This document shows, one piece after another, positions 57,856-64,000 of a stretch of DNA of 64,000 nucleotides. Under the pieces are notes generated by a model, which was not told the origin of the DNA, did no database searches, and worked only from the letters and a program-made list of their open reading frames with translations. The translations under genes were made by a program, and so were the position numbers. This DNA is from an uncultured Chromatiaceae bacterium. GTDB lineage: Bacteria > Pseudomonadota > Gammaproteobacteria > Tenderiales > Tenderiaceae. The stretch is from assembly GCA_945787785.1 (NCBI GenBank), contig CALZIO010000002.1, positions 62,001 to 126,000 of the forward strand, written 5' to 3'. Every line of letters starts with the position of its first letter. Position 1 is the first letter of the stretch.

Positions 57856-58827
57856 TCAATACGGAATCAGATAGTTGAGCCAGGCCTGCATGCGCAGCAT
57901 CACTTTGCGGATGATGTGGGTCGCCTTGGCGCTGTCAGTGTACACCGCTCCCGTGCCGACGGCCCCGCCTGGAACACTGGCGATGTTCATAGTAGTCAGG
58001 CCGGCTTCCTCAAAACTCTCATCAAGTTCCAGAACAATGCCGTAAGGCTGCGGAAGGGTCTGGGCACCCGGTGCGGGCGGGACGTTTCCACTCGGCGCAA
58101 GCTGACCTCCGGGGGTGATGGGCGCGCCATTAAGCACCCGGGCATTGAAGACCGTACCGGGAAGGATCTTGAAAGTGACCTCCGTCGGCATTCCAGGTCT
58201 CAAATGGCGCAGCTGATTCTGATGGATGCCCATCGTAATCTTGTTCAGATCCGTGTGGACGAAGGTCATCCAGGAGCGCAGCGGCAGGTTGGCAACCCGC
58301 TGTCCCGGCTTGAGCGTAACCCCCAGCACGAATCCCGTAGCGGGAGCCCGTACCACGGTTTGCTCCAGGTCGTATTGTGCCTGGTCCAATTGGGCGGTCA
58401 GTTGCTCTACCTCCGCCGTATAGCGGTCCACATCAATTTGGGCGGCAGCGTTCTTGCTCAACAGCTCTTGCGCACGTTTCAGGTTTATTGTTGCGAGATT
58501 GAGTTGCGCACCGAGACTGTCCACCTGGTTCTGGAACGGGCGCGGATCGATGCGGAACAGCACGTCACCCTCCTTGAGTGGGGACAGCGGCTCGACAGGA
58601 ACCTCGACGACCTTTCCCGAAACTTCAGGAATGACCTCCACGACGTACTGATACACCTGTACCGTCCCTGTAGGCGCGCCCCACTGCATGGGAATAAAAA
58701 GGGCCACCAGAAGGACAAGGATCCAGATCAGCGGAGAGATCTTCCACCAGAGGTTGAGCCGGATGACCCCGAGCTTGATCAGGAGGGCGAGGACAGCGAC
58801 ATAGCAAATCGTAAGGAAAACAATCAT
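57856..58827 (-). CDS. HlyD-family membrane fusion protein (YibH/YiaV-like)
   Basis: A 323-residue inner-membrane protein with two N-terminal helices (about 3-20 and 32-48). A periplasmic adaptor part follows: a lipoyl-like half EVIPEVSGKVVEVPV, a coiled hairpin at about 115-165 and the second half TVVRAPATGFVLGV. Adaptor proteins of this group pair with DUF3302 proteins, as YiaV-YiaW do in E. coli. The ATG overlaps the DUF3302 stop (ATGA), so they are translated together. Its DNA is clearly GC-richer than the window average, and no export pump or outer-membrane factor is nearby. Confidence 0.9.
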   Translation of the reverse strand: MIVFLTICYVAVLALLIKLGVIRLNLWWKISPLIWILVLLVALFIPMQWGAPTGTVQVYQYVVEVIPEVSGKVVEVPVEPLSPLKEGDVLFRIDPRPFQNQVDSLGAQLNLATINLKRAQELLSKNAAAQIDVDRYTAEVEQLTAQLDQAQYDLEQTVVRAPATGFVLGVTLKPGQRVANLPLRSWMTFVHTDLNKITMGIHQNQLRHLRPGMPTEVTFKILPGTVFNARVLNGAPITPGGQLAPSGNVPPAPGAQTLPQPYGIVLELDESFEEAGLTTMNIASVPGGAVGTGAVYTDSAKATHIIRKVMLRMQAWLNYLIPY

Positions 58828-59123
58828 GAATTTGCGCCTTCATCGTCCCTTGCGCCCCGGGCGGCGCTGCCGGTATCGCTCGCCTCTGCGCGCGGGCCGG
58901 AGTCGGCCGCGGGTTTGGTGTAGGCCCAGATCCACGCGATCGGCAACAACAGGCCGAAGGTGATCACACCCCACCACCCGCACACCGCGATGGCCTCGGC
59001 CTGCGGGTGATTTCGTTCCCGCGCGATCTTTCCAGGATACATGCCGAGGATCAACCAGACCGCGACTGCTGTGACCAGAAGCACAAGCAGTATGATGAGG
59101 GCGAAAATATCGATGCCTGTCAT
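58824..59123 (-). CDS. DUF3302 membrane protein (YiaW/YibI-like)
   Basis: A 99-residue protein with two hydrophobic helices (about 5-28 and 46-68) and a hydrophilic tail. The core YPGKIARERNHPQAEAIAVCGWWGVITFG is typical of DUF3302. It is followed by an overlapping HlyD-type gene, the standard partner. GGGGGAT lies a few bases before the ATG. The family's function is not known. Confidence 0.9.
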   Translation of the reverse strand: MTGIDIFALIILLVLLVTAVAVWLILGMYPGKIARERNHPQAEAIAVCGWWGVITFGLLLPIAWIWAYTKPAADSGPRAEASDTGSAARGARDDEGANS

Positions 59124-59144
59124 TCTTATCCCCCGGATGTATCC

Positions 59145-60320
59145 TTATTTCGAGCTAAACTGGCCAGTTGAGGTGATATCCATGAAATTTAACGTTGACG
59201 GATGGAACACATCTTTTATCTTAAGTTTTTTCCTGGACAGACCTTGCTCGTAGGAATACTGGAACAATGTTTCCAGTGCCTCCCGATTAGCCTCCACACC
59301 ATAGGGCCAGAAGTTCTCGCCCATCAGCGCACGTGTTTCTTCCAGCTCTTTAGCGGCCCACGGCAACGAGATCGTTGCCCACCCCATTCTTCTCAAGTCG
59401 GTATACATCATCTGCTTGGTTTGCGAATAGGCATCGAACACTGCTTCAGGCAGCCAGGGATGTTTATCTGCCAGAGAGTTGCGTATCGCGACTGCATGCA
59501 TGATGGGGAAGATGCCGGTCTTTTTATAATAGTCACGCTCGGTCTGACGGTAATCAGAGAACAGTCGGGCAACATTTGGGTGCCCCTGGACATAGGCGCG
59601 TGGCTCGGCAGCGTGGAACAGGGCGTCTACATCACCATCGACCAACAGATCAGACTCGTCTTTACCTTCAGGCCCATTTGTAACTTTCAAACCTTCAGGT
59701 ATCATCGATTCCTGCTTTGAAACCTTGCCTGCAACTTCTGCTGACGAGTCTTTAGATGACACCACCCACTCGATCTCTTCAGGTCTGACGCCATATTCAT
59801 GTTGCACGATACCTCGCAGCCATGTCAGAGACGTCGAAGAGAAACCTGGCGTCGCAACTTTTCTGCCACGCAGGTCTTCCGGTTTTTCTATGCCGCTGGC
59901 GGTATTAATAAAAATGCTTTTATGTCTGAAGACACGTATTGGGAACACGGGGATCAAACTATAGTCGCGAAAACCTTCATTGGCATAAGCAAGCATATAA
60001 GGGTGTAGTCCGATCTCTGTAACATCTCTCGTTTGAGCCCCGCTGAAAACATCGGTGTTCATATCACCAACACCTGCAACCTCGAAAGTGACATCGCAAC
60101 CTGCAACTTTCACGCGCCCATCGATCAAGCCAGCAACACGATCTAGCGCATACCCCGATAGTTTCAAAGGCAACTTCTCTGGCTTGTCGTTATTGCCTGT
60201 AGACCCGGCATAACCCGGCGCCACGTAGGCTGTACAGGCAGTTACAAGCGTGTTTCTAATAAAAGCTCGACGTGAAACATCAATAATATTTTTTTTACTG
60301 CTACCGATAGAACCTGACAT
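59145..60320 (-). CDS. Tat-exported substrate-binding-like protein (NMT1/4,5-dihydroxyphthalate decarboxylase-like)
   Basis: A 391-residue protein with a twin-arginine signal (SRRAFIR, residues 16-22) followed by a weakly hydrophobic stretch ending near GYAG. The mature part opens with LSGYALDRVAGLIDGRVKVAG and contains PVFPIRVFRHKSIFIN and LTWLRGIVQHEYGVRPEEIEW. This is the pattern of periplasmic binding-fold proteins annotated as 4,5-dihydroxyphthalate decarboxylase or NMT1-like ABC binding proteins. No permease or ATPase is nearby. It may bind a sulfated or aromatic ligand for the adjacent sulfatase; this is inference. Confidence 0.8.
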   Translation of the reverse strand: MSGSIGSSKKNIIDVSRRAFIRNTLVTACTAYVAPGYAGSTGNNDKPEKLPLKLSGYALDRVAGLIDGRVKVAGCDVTFEVAGVGDMNTDVFSGAQTRDVTEIGLHPYMLAYANEGFRDYSLIPVFPIRVFRHKSIFINTASGIEKPEDLRGRKVATPGFSSTSLTWLRGIVQHEYGVRPEEIEWVVSSKDSSAEVAGKVSKQESMIPEGLKVTNGPEGKDESDLLVDGDVDALFHAAEPRAYVQGHPNVARLFSDYRQTERDYYKKTGIFPIMHAVAIRNSLADKHPWLPEAVFDAYSQTKQMMYTDLRRMGWATISLPWAAKELEETRALMGENFWPYGVEANREALETLFQYSYEQGLSRKKLKIKDVFHPSTLNFMDITSTGQFSSK

Positions 60321-60360
60321 TTGTATCCACCTTTCACTGACGCTCTATACAACAATAAGA

Positions 60361-60396
60361 ACAAAACCACCTGCCAAACTAACGAGGTGGTTTTGT
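60361..60396. terminator. Hairpin between the sulfatase and binding-protein genes
   Basis: ACAAAACCACCT and its exact complement form a 12-bp stem around a 12-base loop, 24 bases after the sulfatase stop. T-rich arms suggest a terminator, so the binding-protein gene may have its own promoter. Confidence 0.65.
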
Positions 60397-60420
60397 TTTC
60401 TATCATATGTCCAGAGTTAT

Positions 60421-62067
60421 CTATTGAGTGGCATAAGGTGTTACCACTTCTCTCTCCTGATTAGGCAAGAGCTCGATACCCTCAAATGGTTTGCCTCGAG
60501 TTACAGGCTTGTTAGGGTACTCCTTCATCAGTTCCTGGTGTCTTGCCTTCATAGAGTCAAACGGTTCCCATGCCCACAGGAACTGCGCCATCATCGGCTG
60601 CTCTTCTTTAGGGTCACGATAGAGGTCAAAGAAACCTTTGCCCGCAAGTCCAGGGCGGTCACCTACCCAGTGACGTTTGAACTGCTGTTTCACCGTCGCC
60701 GCTAACAGAGGACCGGTGTAGATATGCACATAGTCACGACGGCCTTTGGTGTCACCGTTTAGAAACAGGGCAGTCTGGTCGACACCATCGATAACGCGGT
60801 CAGTAGGAATATGCTTCTTGGCCCCGCCGAGGTTTGCAAAGGTAGTATAAAGATCGGTCACGTGAATAATATCACCAGCAACAGATCCGGCTTCGATGGT
60901 ACCTGGCCACCTGACGAAAGCAGGCACACGCACACCGCCTTCGGTGAATGCGCCTTTGCCGCCGGTGTACAGTCCAAATGTTGACATGTGCGGGAAGAAC
61001 TCGAGCATCGGACCGTTGTCGGCCATCACGATAACGATGGTATTTTCATCGATACCTTCATCCTTCAGCAGCTGGAACATCTCGCCAAGACGCTTATCCA
61101 TGTACTCCAGGCCATCACCATCACCACCGCCTGATGAGATACTGTCACGTCCCAGTCGATGTGTTCCTGCAACGTTTGGGCCATGCCACCAGTAGTTCAA
61201 CATGAAAGGAGCATCACCTTTGGCATTGGCCTTGATGAAGTCCATCGAACGTTTATGCACCTCTTCAACGAAACGTAACTGCTCTTCATAGGAGTAATCC
61301 TTGTTGAACTGCTTCGCTTTACCGCCAGCTTTCGCCTCGGCTGCCCAGGGGATAGTGGCCGGATTTCGGAACTCTTTATCCACTGTATATGACTGGTCCT
61401 GCTGATCTTCCATCAGACCGATCGTCGCCAGGATGTCCTGACCATCCTTGTTAAAGAACTGTGAACCAAACTGGTTGTAGATGGTGAACAGGGTCTCATC
61501 ATAACCATTTTGATGTGGGTAGGAGCCATCGATATCACCAACATGGTACTTACCGAAGAACGCGGTTTTATAGCCCTCCTTCTTCAGAACTTCCGCGATG
61601 GTGACCTCATCGTTAGGCATGCCGATCGCGTGTACCGGGAACACGACCTGGGTCAGACCAGAGCGCACAGGATGTCTGCCGGTCAACGTGGCAACACGTG
61701 TCGGTGTACAGGATGGCTCGGTATACATACGGGTTAATGCCATACCTTCCTGGGCCATCTTGTCAATATTCGGGGTATCGATACCGGTCAGCTTGCTCAA
61801 CATCGGGTGGCCGACACGACCATAGGCGGCATCGTCCCACATGAAATAGATAATATTCGGACTCTTGCCATGCTTGGCTTTTAACTCGGCCAGGCGTTTG
61901 TTCAGCTGTTTATCCTCTTCTGCCCATGCAGCGCCATGTTGCTTTTGCACTTTCTGGTACTCTGCATCAAATACTATTTCTTTTGCCGAGACCGACGCTG
62001 TAAATACCGTCAGCAAGATCAACAAGATAGGGGCGCCAATGATCATACGGTTTAACATTTCATACAT
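60421..62067 (-). CDS. Periplasmic sulfatase (arylsulfatase-type, formylglycine dependent)
   Basis: A 548-residue sulfatase with an N-terminal signal peptide (MIIGAPILLILLTVFTASVSA). The catalytic site C-T-P-T-R at residues 120-124 is followed by VATLTGRHPVRSG. This is the sulfatase signature whose cysteine is converted to formylglycine. Metal ligands are visible in FMWDDAAYG and MADNGPM. The substrate class cannot be read from sequence. A formylglycine-generating enzyme is required and is not in this window. The gene diverges from the AraC-type regulator, which probably controls it. Confidence 0.92.
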   Translation of the reverse strand: MYEMLNRMIIGAPILLILLTVFTASVSAKEIVFDAEYQKVQKQHGAAWAEEDKQLNKRLAELKAKHGKSPNIIYFMWDDAAYGRVGHPMLSKLTGIDTPNIDKMAQEGMALTRMYTEPSCTPTRVATLTGRHPVRSGLTQVVFPVHAIGMPNDEVTIAEVLKKEGYKTAFFGKYHVGDIDGSYPHQNGYDETLFTIYNQFGSQFFNKDGQDILATIGLMEDQQDQSYTVDKEFRNPATIPWAAEAKAGGKAKQFNKDYSYEEQLRFVEEVHKRSMDFIKANAKGDAPFMLNYWWHGPNVAGTHRLGRDSISSGGGDGDGLEYMDKRLGEMFQLLKDEGIDENTIVIVMADNGPMLEFFPHMSTFGLYTGGKGAFTEGGVRVPAFVRWPGTIEAGSVAGDIIHVTDLYTTFANLGGAKKHIPTDRVIDGVDQTALFLNGDTKGRRDYVHIYTGPLLAATVKQQFKRHWVGDRPGLAGKGFFDLYRDPKEEQPMMAQFLWAWEPFDSMKARHQELMKEYPNKPVTRGKPFEGIELLPNQEREVVTPYATQ

Positions 62068-62248
62068 CCTCTCGGTGAATTAGTAATCTGTAATATTCGC
62101 CGATCTGCACAACTCGATCTGGCAATGAGGCCCAAGGATCGCCTAGAATTAATATTTAGCACATCAAAAATCCGAAAAATAAGCCTGTGATCCGAGTGGT
62201 CATAGGGTGATACCGATTGCTTGATGCCAAATATCGAGAGGAGTGGTA

Positions 62249-63190
62249 ATGACGCAGCATGTGTTTACAGACTTCGAGGTATTCTCCGAAACGGTGCGAG
62301 GATACGATCTCGAATGTCGGCAACTCGCGCAAGGCAGGTTCTCGGCTACCGCCTTGCAAGTCGCAACCGGCAATGTTTTGCTGAGCCGTCTAACGGCGAA
62401 CCTGGTACTGGAGGCAGAAGGCAACCCTCCTCCTGGCATGATCACTGTGGGTATTCCAACGGCGAAATGCAGGCCTTTCGTTTGGCGGCATCAGCAGACC
62501 AACGCGAAAACGCTGCAACTTTACCGGCCCGAGACAGAGCTGCTCGTCAATACCAGCGGGGCATTCGATGCTATCGACCTCTCCTTCACCGAAACCCACT
62601 TGCTGGAGGTTGCTGAGACACTTAAATTGTATGATGCATATAAGAGTCTCAAGCATGGACGCATGGTGGAGATGACGAACGATGACCTGGAAGAATTACG
62701 CCAAATGTCACAATGGCTGGTCGGACTCGCACTGACCAGACATTCCGCTGGAAACGAATCCCGCATGGCACACATCATGGAATTCACACTGCCGGGAACG
62801 CTGCTACGAATAATGGATAAACCGGCTACCACTGCTCGTGGTGGCCGTCATTCAAATAGCCTGGACGCATTCAAGCGAGCCAGGTCTTATATTCATAGCC
62901 ACGATGATGCAAACATTACCGTGAGTGATTTGTGTAATCTAACCCATATGAGCGATCGGACTTTACAGAAGGTTTTTGTCGCTCAGTGTGGCGTGACACC
63001 TAAAGCCTACATTCGCGCAGTTCGTCTCAGCCGGGCTCATGCGGCATTGCTTGAAAATTGTGCCGAAACTACGAGCGTGACTGACGTCGCTAATTACTTT
63101 GGATTCTGGCATATCGGCCAGTTTGCTGCAGATTATCGAGCACTCTTTAGTGAACTGCCTTCAGAAACATTAGCGAGAGCTATATCATAG
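62249..63190 (+). CDS. AraC-family transcriptional regulator
   Basis: A 313-residue regulator (ATG at 62249, preceded by GAGAGGAG) with an unassigned N-terminal ligand domain. A C-terminal AraC double helix-turn-helix has VSDLCNLTHMSDRTLQKVFVAQCGVTPKAYIRAVRLS and a second half (VTDVANYFGFWHIGQFAADYR). It is transcribed away from the sulfatase gene across a 181-bp gap, the usual layout for a regulator of its divergent neighbour. The second half has FWHIGQFAADYR where many family members read FSHLGRFS. Confidence 0.92.
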   Translation: MTQHVFTDFEVFSETVRGYDLECRQLAQGRFSATALQVATGNVLLSRLTANLVLEAEGNPPPGMITVGIPTAKCRPFVWRHQQTNAKTLQLYRPETELLVNTSGAFDAIDLSFTETHLLEVAETLKLYDAYKSLKHGRMVEMTNDDLEELRQMSQWLVGLALTRHSAGNESRMAHIMEFTLPGTLLRIMDKPATTARGGRHSNSLDAFKRARSYIHSHDDANITVSDLCNLTHMSDRTLQKVFVAQCGVTPKAYIRAVRLSRAHAALLENCAETTSVTDVANYFGFWHIGQFAADYRALFSELPSETLARAIS

Positions 63191-63386
63191 CGGTTTTGTC
63201 ATAGACCGCATTGGCTCGCTGATCGTTTGCGGACTTCCTTGTGTGGAGACCAACACTTCATTTTGGTAGGAATAAACGCCCCGCTACCCGACTATCAAGC
63301 GTTGCGTATAACAGTGTTCGGCATGATTGCGCAGCAGTTTGTTTGATGAGTGACGTTAACAATGTGTAGTAGCAGGACTGTGCCGC
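63191..63386. other. Right end of the island, no gene
   Basis: About 195 bases between the AraC gene and guaA. I see no open frame of note, no terminator with a T-run and no RNA gene. Confidence 0.4.
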
Positions 63387-64000
63387 CTACTCCCACTCAA
63401 TTGTTCCTGGCGGCTTACCGGTGATGTCATACACAACACGGGAAATGCCGGACACTTCATTCACGATGCGACGTGAGACGTGATCAAGAAACTCATAAGG
63501 CAGATGGGCCCAGCGTGCTGTCATGAAGTCGATGGTCTCAACCGCTCGCAGCGCAATCACATATTCATAACGACGACCATCACCTGTGACGCCGACAGAT
63601 TTGACGGGAAGAAACACAGCAAAGGCCTGCGACGTTTTGTTATAAAGATCATGCTTGCGCAGTTCTTCGATAAAGATGTGATCCGCCAAGCGCAATTCAT
63701 CGGCGAATTCTTTTTTCACCTCACCAAGGATACGCACCCCCAGGCCCGGGCCAGGGAACGGATGACGATACACCATGTCATAGGGCAACCCCAGTTCAAC
63801 ACCCAGCTTGCGCACTTCATCCTTGAACAGCTCACGCAAAGGTTCCAGCAATTCAAGTTTCATATCTTCAGGCAGTCCACCCACGTTGTGATGCGATTTA
63901 ATCACATGGGCCTTACCCGTCTTGGAGCCTGCCGACTCAATCACATCTGGATAGATCGTGCCCTGGGCCAACCATTTGGCAGCGGCAAGATTGTTGGATT
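63387..64000 (-). CDS. guaA: GMP synthase [glutamine-hydrolysing], C-terminal part
   Basis: GuaA converts XMP to GMP. The visible 204 codons cover the end of the ATP-pyrophosphatase domain ([31 protein letters not shown]) and the GuaA dimerisation domain ([17 protein letters not shown]) to the terminal KPPGTIEWE. The gene runs off the right edge. The last codons overlap the attachment repeat and are intact, so the island restored the coding end. Confidence 0.97.
   Translation of the reverse strand, partial: SNNLAAAKWLAQGTIYPDVIESAGSKTGKAHVIKSHHNVGGLPEDMKLELLEPLRELFKDEVRKLGVELGLPYDMVYRHPFPGPGLGVRILGEVKKEFADELRLADHIFIEELRKHDLYNKTSQAFAVFLPVKSVGVTGDGRRYEYVIALRAVETIDFMTARWAHLPYEFLDHVSRRIVNEVSGISRVVYDITGKPPGTIEWE
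63388..63404 (-). other. Attachment-site repeat, functional guaA end (right junction)
   Basis: On the minus strand ACAATTGAGTGGGAGTA covers the codons for T-I-E-W-E and the first two bases of the TAG stop of guaA. It is the second copy of the 17-bp repeat at 57443-57459, with two third-position differences. Confidence 0.75.

Larger units (their letters stand above)
57443..63404. mobile_element. Genomic island integrated at the guaA 3' end
   Basis: A 6-kb segment bounded by imperfect 17-bp copies of the end of guaA. The 3' end of guaA is known to be an integration hot spot for genomic islands that use tyrosine recombinases. The segment carries a transposase scrap, a DUF3302-HlyD pair, a Tat-exported binding-like protein, a sulfatase and an AraC-type regulator. 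No integrase gene is visible, so the island may be a remnant or may have been mobilised in trans. Confidence 0.7.

Noticed and set aside
57916-58923. Long plus-strand open frame of 335 codons
   Set aside because: It lies antisense to the HlyD and DUF3302 genes, whose domains are clear. High GC there lowers stop frequency, and the translation shows no recognisable domain.
57443-63404. Integrase gene inside the guaA island
   Set aside because: None of the frames in the island resembles a tyrosine or serine recombinase, so I did not annotate one.

Overview
The window looks like a gammaproteobacterial chromosome of moderate GC. The evidence is the gene order tig-clpP-clpX-lon-hupB-ppiD, the aroC-prmB neighbourhood, long-form PstC and PstA with a phoBR-pstS block, and tRNA genes with encoded CCA ends. 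There is no rRNA and no CRISPR array. I cannot name the genus from sequence alone.

Layout. 1-660: start of an unknown gene, a small palindromic-ended repeat and a decayed GGDEF fragment. 0.66-8.8 kb: a five-gene peptide ABC transporter operon (minus strand) with two tandem double-ATPase genes and a substrate-binding protein that appears to be membrane anchored. 9-13 kb: fabI, a dicarboxylate/amino-acid symporter and ppiD. 13.2-20.2 kb: tRNA-Asp, tRNA-Val, hupB, lon, clpX, clpP, tig and tRNA-Leu, the protein quality-control block. 20.3-21.9 kb: a diguanylate cyclase behind a Pro-Arg-His-Lys tRNA operon with a clear promoter. 21.9-29 kb: an MFS carrier, aroC, hemN, prmB, a cysteine-containing hypothetical protein, alanine dehydrogenase and a single-domain response regulator. 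29-34 kb: two outer-membrane-type DUF proteins, a 39-residue membrane peptide, a HIT protein, a monooxygenase-fold protein, an iron alcohol dehydrogenase and a MipA-type protein.

34-46 kb is the phosphate region: phoB-phoR-pstS, then a DUF6394/K+ channel pair and nfi, then pstC-pstA-pstB-phoU. Three Pho boxes (before phoB, before pstS inside the end of phoR, and before pstC) share one geometry: 7+4+7 bp box, 10 bp gap, then a -10 element. This suggests PhoB drives the split locus as one regulon. 46-57.4 kb carries cpdA, tsaB, a 49-residue membrane peptide, a triple-nested set of small inverted-repeat elements (47.97-48.48 kb), a DinG/YoaA-type helicase, a nuclease-like hypothetical protein, a kinase-like fusion protein, a DCC/HTTM-type pair, a CPA2 antiporter and tadA.

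57.44-63.40 kb is most likely a genomic island integrated at the 3' end of guaA. The last codons of guaA (TIEWE-stop) occur twice, once at the real guaA end and once as a stray fragment beside tadA, as an imperfect 17-bp direct repeat. Between the copies lie a transposase scrap, a DUF3302-HlyD pair with visibly higher GC, a Tat-exported substrate-binding-like protein, a periplasmic sulfatase with the formylglycine motif, and a divergent AraC-type regulator. No integrase is visible. This island is the least ordinary part of the window.
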